A DNA stretch of 8,119 bases, taken from an uncultured Clostridia bacterium. Lineage in GTDB: Bacteria > Bacillota > Clostridia > Oscillospirales > Acutalibacteraceae. The notes beneath the pieces are model-generated. The model searched no databases. It was not told the DNA's origin and worked only from the letters and a program-made list of their open reading frames with translations. This document shows positions 1 to 6,191 of this stretch, piece after piece; position 1 is the first letter of the stretch; each line of letters opens with the position of its first letter. Where the stretch lies: contig CALGGQ010000145.1 of assembly GCA_937915775.1 (NCBI GenBank), positions 1 to 8,119 of the forward strand, written 5' to 3'. The translations under genes were made by a program, and so were the position numbers.

Positions 1-315
1 CATCAGCTTTTCAATATCCGCAGGCACCGCGGTAATATCCGTGCCGTCATTGCGCTCCTTTGAACCTGCACGCTGCATCACCGGCTCGCTCTCCTCGGGC
101 GGGATGTTAGTAGTATCAGCTGTGAGCGGCGGAATATAAGCGGATAATTTTGACTTTGCGCTTTCAGCGAGATAATCGGGAGAGGCAAACGGTATCAGCA
201 CAGAGGACACCACGTCCGCTGCGGGCGACAGCGCCGGCAGAAAATGAATCAGCACGCCGACGCAGCTGAACAATATAATGGTATTAAATAATAAGATAAT
301 ACTGCTTTTACGCAT
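1..315 (-). CDS. spoIIP: Probable stage II sporulation protein P (SpoIIP), N-terminal 105 residues only
   Basis: This reading frame starts at ATG 315-313 and is still open at the window edge, so the catalytic part is missing. The visible protein begins MRKSSIILLFNTIILFS and has one hydrophobic segment at about residues 5-27. A proline- and acid-containing linker of low conservation follows. An AAGGTG ribosome binding site lies about 6 nt upstream. It lies 54 nt downstream of gpr in the same direction, which is where spoIIP sits in Bacillus and many Clostridia. In that family a membrane anchor precedes an amidase domain that, with SpoIID, degrades septal peptidoglycan during forespore engulfment. 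The assignment rests on gene order and the single N-terminal anchor, because the amidase motifs lie outside the window. A small GCTGA/TCAGC hairpin (354-367) sits between the two genes but has no T-run, so co-transcription with gpr is likely. Another membrane-anchored protein cannot be excluded. Confidence 0.65.
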   Translation of the reverse strand, partial: MRKSSIILLFNTIILFSCVGVLIHFLPALSPAADVVSSVLIPFASPDYLAESAKSKLSAYIPPLTADTTNIPPEESEPVMQRAGSKERNDGTDITAVPADIEKLM

Positions 316-369
316 AAAGACACCTTATATAAATTATTTACCATTATATATATGCTGAAAATTCAGCGT

Positions 370-1197
370 CTATCCCACGAGCGCATACAAATCCCTGGCA
401 TCAATCCCGCGGTGCAGACAGACATTGATGCCCATCCCGATGAGCTTGGCGCCCTGCTCGGTAATGCGGTCAATCTCTCGCGGGGTGACAAAGGTTCCCG
501 CCGCATCGGGCTGATTGGTGATGACAGCGGTGCTGACAACGGTCGGAATACCGATTGCCACCACCGGCACGCCGACGGTTTTCAGCGAAATTTCATTGCG
601 GTGGTTGCCGACGCCGGACCCCGGCGCAATGCCGCTGTCCGAAAACTGCACGGTCGTACCGAGGCGATCAACGGAGGAAGCGGCAAGCGCGTCCACGGTG
701 ATGATGCAGGACGGCCTGACCTGCGCGGCAACGCCCTGAATCAGCTCGGCGCTTTCAATCCCCGTTTCGCCGAGCACGCCGGTTTCAATGCTCGACACGC
801 AGAACAGCCCCTCCAGCCCTGCCGTCTGCTTCAGGTCGTCCACAATGTGACGGGTAGAAAGCACATAACACCCTGTTTTCGGCCCGAGCGCATCAGCGGT
901 GATATGAATATTACCAAGTCCGGCGACCAGCACGGAGGTCATATTTGGCGGCAGCACACTGCGCAGCACCTCGGCAAAGGCAGTGAGCCGTCCATCAAAA
1001 ATATCCGTATCGTTCACAAAGGAATTTACGCGCAGCGTGACGTATTTTCCGACAGGCTTTCCCAGCGCCGCAGCGCCGTTTTCATTCGTCACGCTGACGG
1101 TGGTGACGTTCCCCTGCTCTCTGACAATGACGCCTTCCAGCTGCGTCGTTTCCTTTTCCTCATAGCATTCCACAGCCAAATCCGTGCGGTTTTCCAT
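370..1197 (-). CDS. gpr: Germination protease GPR (spore protease, peptidase family A25)
   Basis: GPR degrades small acid-soluble spore proteins early in germination. It is made in the forespore as a zymogen that processes itself. The protein (275 residues from the start chosen here) shows the family N-terminus NRTDLAVE. It also has GLGNIHITADALGPKTG and ITVDALAASSVDRLGTTVQ, which carry the two aspartates corresponding to the catalytic pair known in Bacillus GPR, and then the SDSGIAPGSGVGNHR signature. I chose ATG 1197 because AGGTGA lies about 6 nt upstream. An in-frame ATG at 1212 would add MQVKR but has no good ribosome binding site. With this start only about six residues precede the region corresponding to the Bacillus processing site, so the propeptide is very short. 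The gene is divergent from rpsT and leads into the spoIIP-like gene. Identification is very secure; the start is moderately so. Confidence 0.96.
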   Translation of the reverse strand: MENRTDLAVECYEEKETTQLEGVIVREQGNVTTVSVTNENGAAALGKPVGKYVTLRVNSFVNDTDIFDGRLTAFAEVLRSVLPPNMTSVLVAGLGNIHITADALGPKTGCYVLSTRHIVDDLKQTAGLEGLFCVSSIETGVLGETGIESAELIQGVAAQVRPSCIITVDALAASSVDRLGTTVQFSDSGIAPGSGVGNHRNEISLKTVGVPVVAIGIPTVVSTAVITNQPDAAGTFVTPREIDRITEQGAKLIGMGINVCLHRGIDARDLYALVG

Positions 1198-1230
1198 CCT
1201 TTTCACCTGCATTTTTTCAAAATTTCATTA

Positions 1231-1263
1231 AAAGTATACCCAAAAATAAAAAAATGCTTGCAA
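1231..1263 (-). promoter_or_regulatory. Candidate gpr promoter, possibly forespore sigma-F/G type
   Basis: Reading the minus strand, GGGTATACTTT (1241-1231) fits the GGnnAnAnTnT pattern of forespore sigma-F -10 elements and lies about 35 nt upstream of the gpr start. The -35 is not clear. GCAAG (1261-1257) is at the right distance but matches only partly. The same DNA can be read as a sigma-A-type site, TTGCAA (1263-1258) and TATACT (1238-1233), with a long 19-nt spacer. Forespore control is expected for gpr from Bacillus. The sigma class here is inference. Confidence 0.4.
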
Positions 1264-1286
1264 TTTCAGACAGCGTGTGATAATAT
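1258..1286 (+). promoter_or_regulatory. Sigma-A-type promoter of rpsT
   Basis: TTGCAA (1258-1263) and TAATAT (1281-1286) are separated by 17 nt, the optimal spacing. Transcription would start near 1293, giving a leader of about 110 nt ahead of rpsT. The -35 hexamer is a perfect palindrome and overlaps the candidate -35 region of gpr on the other strand. Confidence 0.75.
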
Positions 1287-1292
1287 GTTTAG

Positions 1293-1401
1293 GCGTAGCG
1301 GACTGAATTGACCGTGTTAAGATTCAGCCCGAAAGTAAAAAGCATTCACCTTTCACTGTCACGGAATGCTGTAAGATTAAGTCAGATAAAGGAGTATCCG
1401 C
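1293..1401 (+). promoter_or_regulatory. rpsT 5' leader with two inverted repeats (possible autoregulatory leader)
   Basis: The predicted untranslated leader holds two potential stems. CTGAAT (1303-1308) pairs with ATTCAG (1322-1327), and AGCATTC (1341-1347) pairs with GAATGCT (1364-1370). A strong AAAGGAG ribosome binding site (1388-1394) follows. S20 represses its own translation in Escherichia coli. Whether this leader does the same is inference, and no known leader family was recognised. Neither stem is followed by a T-run, so a transcription attenuator is unlikely. Confidence 0.35.
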
Positions 1402-1659
1402 ATGGCTAATATTAAATCTGCAAAGAAGAGAGTCAAGGTAAATCAGAAGAAGGCTGCTATCAACAAGTCACGCAATTCTGCGCTTAAGACTGCTATCAAA
1501 AAGGCAAACGCTGCGATTGAAGCAAATGCAGACAACAAGGAAGAGGCTGTTAAGACCGCTATCAAGAAGATTGACCAGGCTGCCAGCCACAACCTGATTC
1601 ACAAGAACTGCGCTGCCAGAAAGAAGAGCAACCTTGCTTCCAAGCTCAACAAGGCATAA
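1402..1659 (+). CDS. rpsT: Small ribosomal subunit protein bS20
   Basis: The 85-residue basic protein begins MANIKSAKKRVKVNQKKA and ends KKSNLASKLNKA. This is the typical length and composition of S20, which binds 16S rRNA near the base of the 30S body and is needed for its assembly. Lysine, alanine and asparagine dominate, and nearly all of the chain should be helical. The central segment (about residues 32-60) contains NADNKEEAVKTAIKKIDQAA, and the conserved tail region reads HKNCAARKKSNLASKL. The start is set by AAAGGAG 7 nt upstream. The gene is single, with its own promoter and terminator, and is divergent from gpr as in many Firmicutes. Codon use is biased toward AAG, GCT and ATC, consistent with high expression. 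Confidence 0.98.
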   Translation: MANIKSAKKRVKVNQKKAAINKSRNSALKTAIKKANAAIEANADNKEEAVKTAIKKIDQAASHNLIHKNCAARKKSNLASKLNKA

Positions 1660-1672
1660 GATTTGCTTAACA

Positions 1673-1705
1673 AAGGCTTCCGTATGACGGAAGCCTTGTT
1701 TTTTT
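1673..1705 (+). terminator. Intrinsic terminator of rpsT
   Basis: An 11-bp perfect stem, AAGGCTTCCGT (1673-1683) with ACGGAAGCCTT (1687-1697), has an ATG loop. It is followed after one G by seven T residues (1699-1705). It lies 13 nt after the rpsT stop codon. Confidence 0.94.
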
Positions 1706-1707
1706 GC

Positions 1708-1735
1708 TTGACTTTACAGGAGATTGAGATATAAT
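1708..1735 (+). promoter_or_regulatory. Strong sigma-A-type promoter for the 89-residue membrane protein gene
   Basis: TTGACT (1708-1713) and TATAAT (1730-1735) are separated by 16 nt. The site begins only 2 nt after the T-run of the rpsT terminator. A second TATAAT at 1735-1740 overlaps the first but would need a 21-nt spacer. The transcript would start near 1742 with a short leader and an AGGAGG at 1757-1762. Confidence 0.8.
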
Positions 1736-1770
1736 ATAATTGATACGAAAAATTACAGGAGGTTCATACT

Positions 1771-2040
1771 ATGACTTTGAAAAAGATTGCCAAAATTGTT
1801 GCGGTTATCGCGGCGCTCTGCGCGCTGGCAGCCGCCGTCTATTTTGCCGTCAAGAAGCTCACCGGCAAGGAAAAGCCCGAATACTTTGACGACAATGATT
1901 TCTTTGAGTGCGATAACGAGCTGGAAATCATTGAGGTAAAGGACGAGGAGGAAGCTCCGGCTGAGGAGGCTCCCGCAGAGGAAGCACCGGCCGAGGAAGA
2001 AAAACCCGCTCCGAAAAAGAAGGCTAAAAAGGCTGAATAA
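1771..2040 (+). CDS. Small membrane-anchored acidic protein with EEAPA repeats, function unknown
   Basis: I do not recognise a family for this 89-residue protein. Residues 1-8 are short and basic (MTLKKIAK). Residues 9-27 form one hydrophobic, alanine-rich membrane segment followed by KKLTGKEK. Residues 37-60 are strongly acidic and aromatic (YFDDNDFFECDNELEIIEV). Then come three EEAPA units (60-74) and a lysine-rich end, KPAPKKKAKKAE. The hydrophobic segment could be a signal anchor. No lipobox is evident and there is no clear cleavage site. The start is firm, because AGGAGG lies 8 nt upstream and a near-consensus promoter precedes it. A terminator follows 12 nt after the stop codon. The charge-segregated, repeat-bearing tail looks like a flexible tether. 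Which side of the membrane it faces is not settled by the sequence. The promoter, ribosome binding site and terminator make it very likely a real, well-expressed gene. Confidence 0.8.
   Translation: MTLKKIAKIVAVIAALCALAAAVYFAVKKLTGKEKPEYFDDNDFFECDNELEIIEVKDEEEAPAEEAPAEEAPAEEEKPAPKKKAKKAE
1948..1992 (+). repeat. Three in-frame 15-nt repeats encoding EEAPA
   Basis: Three consecutive 15-nt units each encode Glu-Glu-Ala-Pro-Ala. They differ at several third codon positions (GAG/GAA, GCT/GCA/GCC, CCG/CCC). This suggests that the peptide, not just the DNA repeat, has been kept. Confidence 0.8.
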
Positions 2041-2052
2041 TTCGATGGATTA

Positions 2053-2080
2053 GGCGGTGGCAGCACCGCCTTTCTTTTTT
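2053..2080 (+). terminator. Intrinsic terminator (possibly leaky) between the small membrane protein and phospholipase genes
   Basis: The stem GGCGGTG (2053-2059) pairs with CACCGCC (2064-2070) around a GCAG loop. It is followed by TTTCTTTTTT (2071-2080). The very next bases, 2081-2086, are the AGGAGG ribosome binding site of the patatin gene. Complete termination would leave that gene without an obvious promoter, so partial read-through is likely. Confidence 0.85.
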
Positions 2081-2092
2081 AGGAGGAACAAA

Positions 2093-2932
2093 ATGTATCA
2101 TTGCGGATTAGTGCTCGAGGGCGGCGGCGCCAGAGGTATCTTCACAGCGGGCGTGCTGGACGCGTTTTTGGAAAATGACATTGCATTTCCCTACGTCATC
2201 GGCGTTTCGGCAGGCAGCTGCAACGGCGTGTCCTTTCTCGGCAAAAACAAAGGACGGTACCACGATATCGTTATCCACTATTTTAACGACAAGCGCTATA
2301 TGAGCGCAAAGAACGTCCTGAAAAGCGGAGAATATATTAACAGCGACTGGGTATACGGCGAGCTGACCTATCAGCTCTGCCCGCTCAACCAGGAGGAATA
2401 CGAGCAGTCCGGCGCGGTATTCTGCTGCCCTGCCGTCAACGCCAAAACAGGCAAAACGGAATACTTTTACCCCAAATCCTTCCGCAGCGGCTGCGCTGAG
2501 GTGCAGGCAAGCTGCTCGATGCCGCTGGTGACCAAAGGCACTGTCATCGGCAATCAGTTGTATTTTGACGGCGGCATCATTGATTCCATTCCGCTGGAGC
2601 GTGCCTTTGACGACGGGTGCGAGCGCGCCGTAGTCATTCTTACGCAGCACAAGGGCTATGTGAAAAAGCCGGTGAATCCGCGTGTCGGACGGCTGCTGAG
2701 GCAGTATCCCCTGCTCGCGCAGGCAGTGCTGGAGCGGCATAAGACCTATTCGCAGCAGCAGACCTACGTTACCCAGGCGGAGCTGAACGGCAGCGCTTAT
2801 GTCATCCGTCCTGCCGCACCGCTGCACTGCTCCTCACTCGAGAAAGACACGGCAAAGCTCGAAGCCATCTACCGTCTCGGCTACCGGCAGGGGCTGCAGG
2901 AAGCAGACAGGGTGAAGGCATTCATCAAGTAA
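2093..2932 (+). CDS. Patatin-like phospholipase family protein
   Basis: This is a 279-residue serine lipid acyl hydrolase of the patatin type, probably acting on phospholipids or lysophospholipids; the actual substrate is unknown. The family signatures are all intact. The oxyanion-hole glycines are in EGGGARG (residues 9-15). The nucleophile Ser39 is in the elbow GVSAG (37-41). The catalytic Asp159 is in DGGIIDSIP. No signal peptide or membrane segment is seen, so it is likely cytoplasmic. Length and layout resemble the YjjU-like bacterial patatins. I chose ATG 2093, not the in-frame ATG 2057, because AGGAGG sits 6 nt upstream. The longer start would also translate through the terminator hairpin and add an unrelated 12 residues. 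The gene follows the 89-residue membrane protein gene on the same strand and converges with the pyruvyl transferase-family gene. The fold is secure; the physiological role is not. Confidence 0.94.
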   Translation: MYHCGLVLEGGGARGIFTAGVLDAFLENDIAFPYVIGVSAGSCNGVSFLGKNKGRYHDIVIHYFNDKRYMSAKNVLKSGEYINSDWVYGELTYQLCPLNQEEYEQSGAVFCCPAVNAKTGKTEYFYPKSFRSGCAEVQASCSMPLVTKGTVIGNQLYFDGGIIDSIPLERAFDDGCERAVVILTQHKGYVKKPVNPRVGRLLRQYPLLAQAVLERHKTYSQQQTYVTQAELNGSAYVIRPAAPLHCSSLEKDTAKLEAIYRLGYRQGLQEADRVKAFIK

Positions 2933-3040
2933 AAAAATGAAGCGCCGTGGTAATTCGGAGCTTGTCGGCAATGCCGACAGTGCGAAAAATGTAATTGTTG
3001 GGGGAAACTCACCTAAAACAATGCCGTACGCAGATAAATT
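2933..3040 (+). other. Structured intergenic stretch, candidate 3'UTR element or small RNA
   Basis: This non-coding gap holds two potential hairpins before the terminal one. TGTCGGC (2963-2969) pairs with GCCGACA (2973-2979) around a 3-nt loop. ATTGTT (2994-2999) pairs with AACAAT (3017-3022), with a GG/CC extension inside it. No T-run follows either stem. I see no open frame with a ribosome binding site and no clear promoter. It could be the structured 3' end of the phospholipase mRNA, a processed small RNA, or a decayed repeat. No named RNA family was recognised, and the strand is uncertain. Confidence 0.3.
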
Positions 3041-3064
3041 AAGAGGCGACTTTTGTCGCCTCTT
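3041..3064. terminator. Hairpin terminator between convergent genes, probably bidirectional
   Basis: A perfect 10-bp stem, AAGAGGCGAC (3041-3050) with GTCGCCTCTT (3055-3064), has a TTTT loop. It sits between the phospholipase gene (plus) and the pyruvyl transferase-family gene (minus, stop at 3085). The T-rich tails on both sides are short and interrupted, so termination may be only moderately efficient. Confidence 0.65.
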
Positions 3065-3084
3065 TACTTAGATGATGGTATGAT

Positions 3085-4238
3085 TTACTGTAATGCGTTT
3101 TTCAGATAGTCCAGCGAACAGGCTCTGAATTGCTCCAGCCTTTCGTCAACTGCCGCCCAGTTGATACCCTTGTCGATATCAAAGGTTAATTCCTTGTCAT
3201 ACACTACGCGGTCGCTGAGACCGAGGGTTTCAAATAAATCCATCAGTTTCAGGCTCTGCTCCGCCCTTAAAAACGCCACAAACGGCTTATGAAACAGGAT
3301 GGAGAAAATGGCGGTTGGAAGGAATTGGTGACCACATATGCTGCATTTCTTACTTGGTCAATAAACTCCAGCGGTCCGTCGGAATATACATCCTCCGCAT
3401 TATCCTCGTTAAAACGGTTAACATCGGAAAAGTACCGAATCGGAAGGTTCTTCTCCACGGCAAGACGTCTTACATACTGCACGGCGTTTTTCTTTTTATC
3501 CAGAAGATTGACATAAATATATGCCTCATCGGATATGACCGGAGCAAAGGCAAAGTCCTCTGCCCGGCAGAGCAGCACCGGATCACAGCAATGCACAATC
3601 TCTTTCTCTGTCAGCGGCTGCAAAAACACCTGTGCGCTTTTTTCCCTTACGGAGAGAAAATCAAAGCGGTTAATACCGGCCTGATAAGCACCCGTAAGCG
3701 GTTGCAGCAGCTCCGCTTTATCCGTTGCAATCGCAGCGGCATAGGCTACCTTTCGGATATTCTTATCCGTATTCTCCAGGCAACCAAGGAAATAGACCTC
3801 GGGAAACAGCCTGGCGTACTCAGGGCGAAAAACAATATCGCTTCCCACGATAATAATATCAAGCGTTTCTGCCAGCGTTTGAAATTCCGCCGGGCTGTCG
3901 GTGAAGCCGAGGATAGAAATATACTCCTGTTCAAAGCAGTCAAAGCGTTGCTTTCTGGTTGCCGTCAGCGCTTCGTTATGCAGCGCCTGCGCCATGCGGT
4001 TAACAAGTTTTTTCTTTTGCTCAACGGCAAACCGCCTACCTGACTGAAAGAGTGCAACCGGACTTTTCCATTTCGAAACGCCGTCTAAAATGCGCTTTTC
4101 CTCATGGTTTTCATTGACGATAATGCCAACCGCGTCCGCCTCGGGTAACAGTTCCCTTACCTTTTCCTGTAATGCCCACGCCAGCAGCTTGGCACCGTAA
4201 TTTTCCTTCTGTGAAATACAGAGAATTCCCACTCTCAC
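3085..4238 (-). pseudogene. Polysaccharide pyruvyl transferase family protein, disrupted by a frameshift
   Basis: Proteins of this family transfer pyruvate from phosphoenolpyruvate as a ketal onto sugars of surface polysaccharides, although many members are uncharacterised. The first frame starts at GTG 4238, with GAGG about 8 nt upstream, and runs 323 codons to 3267. It has the family N-terminus NYGAKLLAWALQ (residues 13-24), VGSD (131-134), SVREKSA (196-202) and DPVLL (219-223). It then enters the C-terminal motif as YVVTNSFQ, after which the frame becomes meaningless and stops. In the next frame the expected continuation resumes as FSILFHKPFVAFLRAEQS and ends at 3085. The break is at about 3315-3317. 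Between the two conserved Phe codons there are 11 nt where 12 are expected, so one missing base is the simplest explanation. Repaired, the protein would have about 384 residues, a normal family length. It follows the 621-residue membrane protein gene by 22 nt. It is either a true pseudogene or a sequencing or assembly error. Confidence 0.85.
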
Positions 4239-4260
4239 GGATACAACCTCTTTTTATATA

Positions 4261-6126
4261 CTATTGCTTTGTGACGGTTTTTGCCGGAAGGAAGCTGCCG
4301 TCCGCTTTGTCGAAGGTAATCGTTACCGTATCGCCCTTCGCAAGCAGGAGCACCTCCATCTGGTCGGCAACCTTGATGTAATAATAGGTGCCGTTCACCT
4401 GCAGGTAGTAAACCGTATTGCCGTCGTTGACGGAGGACTTGATGTCCGTGATTTCGCCCGTTACGGTCTGCTCCTCAGCAGTGTCCGCCGGCTGCGGATT
4501 CTCGGTGTTTTCAGCGTCGGTATTCTCCGCCGTATCGCCGGACTCGGTTTCATCCACCTTATAGTCCTCGGCATCGGCGCTTTCATCCACCTTGCCCTTG
4601 TCCTTGAGCGCGTCGATATAGTTCGTCACTGCGGCGTTGAGCGCCTTGGCGTCGCTCTTTTCCACATCGAGCAGGCCGGTGCCGACAATCGTTTTATCAT
4701 CAAGGTTGACAAGCGCGTAGCCCTTGACGGTATAGCTGTCGCCATACAGGGACATAAAGTACGTCGGCTGCCCTTCAATATCCAGCAGAATCGGGAAAAT
4801 GGCGCGGTAGCCGTAGTTCTGCACCGCATCGCGCGCGGATTCCTGCGCGGAGGTTTCCGTTGCACCGCCGTTCTTATAATAACGCGTTTCCTTCGTTCGC
4901 TGGTTGCAGAGAATAAAGCCGAAGTTCGAGGAGTCAGATTCGCTCGAGGTAACGCCTGTGTAAACCCAAACGTCGTCGTCCAGCGCAATGTTGCCGCTGC
5001 CGGTGGAGGCGACGTTCACATCCTTGCGGAAGAACACGGAGTTCCAGAAGCCGTTGCTGAGCCTGCCGTGGTAGTTATACTGTTCCAGCACCAGGCGCTC
5101 ACTGTACACCACGTCAATCCAGTTGAGCGATTCATCTGTTCTGACGGTGTCAATGCTGTAGTATTCGCTTTCGCCGTTCAGCGCGTCCGTAATGATCACA
5201 CCCTTGACATCCGTGCCGCCGAACAGGCCGATGGTCTTATCGAGCACCGCGGTAATCCAGTAAGGATGGGCATCATCGTCAATCTCAAAATTCGGGATAT
5301 CAAGCAGCGCCGTCGGATACTGGAAGCGCAGATGGCGCAGCAGCTTTTCATTAAACAGCTCCGTCGGGGAATACTTAATGCCCTCGCCGAATTTTTCCAC
5401 GCAGTTGACAACCTGCACCTTCTGGCTGACAAGGTCAATGAGCATATACGCCGGCAAGCCGTCCTTCGTATTGCTGAGCCAGCGGAACACGTCGGCATAT
5501 TCGAGATATGCCACGCGCACGGGCGTGCCCTTATAGTTAATCTGGGTGGAATTCAGGGTTACCACATACTGGGACATATATTCATCCAGATAACCGAGCT
5601 GCTGGTCCGCCAGCACCTTCGCGGTGGTCGCGTCCAGTCGCGGCACCTCGTCATACTTGACGTTTTCAAAGTCCTCGGCATAGCTGCTGTTCGTGACCTG
5701 CATAATATTGCTGTACGCCTTAGCGCGGAACAGCGTGGCGCCGACCAGCCAGCCGACAAGCATCACGAGGATAATCACGCCCACCATTATCAGCGGGATA
5801 ACGGATTTCCTTTTGGCATATTCCTTGCGCTCTACCTTTTTGCGCGCACCGATTAACCAATAGAAAATCGCGCAGAAGATGACGATAAGCGCAATAACAA
5901 ACAGATACAGCTCCGACGATTTCGGGTTCAGCGCCGGAAAATTGGCATAGTAAAGCGCCGCACCGGCAATCAGCGTCAAGACACAGGAAAGCAGCACCTT
6001 CAGCCCGACTTTCGGCGGGGTGACCACTACCTCCACATCATCGCCCGACGGCCATTTGATTTTTGACTTGAAGTTTTCAATCACTTCATCGGCGTCAAAA
6101 TCCATATTCGGTATTTTATCACTCAT
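4261..6126 (-). CDS. Uncharacterised membrane protein with three N-terminal transmembrane segments and a large extracytoplasmic domain
   Basis: I cannot name a family for this 621-residue protein with confidence. A cytoplasmic-looking start (residues 1-40) precedes three hydrophobic helices at about 43-60, 73-93 and 109-132. The loop between helices 2 and 3 is strongly basic (RKKVERKEYAKRK) and should be cytoplasmic. This puts the remaining 490 residues outside. That part is rich in Tyr, Asp and Val. It contains PepSY-like strands such as YMLIDLVSQKVQVV and GVIITDALNGESEYYSID. Then come an acidic low-complexity linker (about 505-553) and a C-terminal beta-rich module (554-621) reading GEITDIKSS..YYLQVNGTYYYIKV, which resembles a small OB-fold. 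GGAG lies 8 nt before ATG 6126. The gene has its own promoter after the terminator of the upstream lipoprotein gene and likely co-transcribes the pyruvyl transferase-family gene. A role in envelope homeostasis is inference. Confidence 0.88.
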   Translation of the reverse strand: MSDKIPNMDFDADEVIENFKSKIKWPSGDDVEVVVTPPKVGLKVLLSCVLTLIAGAALYYANFPALNPKSSELYLFVIALIVIFCAIFYWLIGARKKVERKEYAKRKSVIPLIMVGVIILVMLVGWLVGATLFRAKAYSNIMQVTNSSYAEDFENVKYDEVPRLDATTAKVLADQQLGYLDEYMSQYVVTLNSTQINYKGTPVRVAYLEYADVFRWLSNTKDGLPAYMLIDLVSQKVQVVNCVEKFGEGIKYSPTELFNEKLLRHLRFQYPTALLDIPNFEIDDDAHPYWITAVLDKTIGLFGGTDVKGVIITDALNGESEYYSIDTVRTDESLNWIDVVYSERLVLEQYNYHGRLSNGFWNSVFFRKDVNVASTGSGNIALDDDVWVYTGVTSSESDSSNFGFILCNQRTKETRYYKNGGATETSAQESARDAVQNYGYRAIFPILLDIEGQPTYFMSLYGDSYTVKGYALVNLDDKTIVGTGLLDVEKSDAKALNAAVTNYIDALKDKGKVDESADAEDYKVDETESGDTAENTDAENTENPQPADTAEEQTVTGEITDIKSSVNDGNTVYYLQVNGTYYYIKVADQMEVLLLAKGDTVTITFDKADGSFLPAKTVTKQ

Positions 6127-6157
6127 ACTGATTTCTCCAATTCATAAAGATGGTATC

Positions 6158-6186
6158 ATTATACTATATTTAAAACCAAAATACAA
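6158..6186 (-). promoter_or_regulatory. Sigma-A-type promoter for the 621-residue membrane protein gene
   Basis: On the minus strand TTGTAT (6186-6181) and a perfect TATAAT (6163-6158) are spaced 17 nt apart. The start site would be near 6151, about 25 nt before ATG 6126. It lies just past the lipoprotein gene's terminator, making the two genes separate transcription units. Confidence 0.65.
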
Positions 6187-6191
6187 TATAG

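Noticed and set aside
354..367. A terminator between gpr and the spoIIP-like gene
   Set aside because: The GCTGA/TCAGC stem is only 5 bp and no T-run follows on the minus strand.
352..1311. A long plus-strand open frame (319 codons) over gpr
   Set aside because: It is antisense to the clearly identified GPR gene, has no ribosome binding site and gives a His/Arg/Gly-rich product typical of a shadow frame in GC-rich coding DNA.
1948..1992. CRISPR-like short repeats
   Set aside because: The units are contiguous, in frame and without spacers; they encode EEAPA.
2057..2092. An upstream ATG start for the patatin-like protein
   Set aside because: It would translate through the terminator hairpin and add 12 non-homologous residues; ATG 2093 has AGGAGG at ideal spacing.
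3085..3279. A separate 64-residue gene
   Set aside because: It has no ribosome binding site, its sequence continues the conserved C-terminus of the pyruvyl transferase family, and it overlaps the upstream frame exactly at the break.
4264..5856. A 530-codon plus-strand open frame
   Set aside because: It is the antisense of the 621-residue membrane protein gene. Its product is Arg/His/Val-rich without domains, and the opposite strand has the ribosome binding site, promoter and coherent membrane topology.
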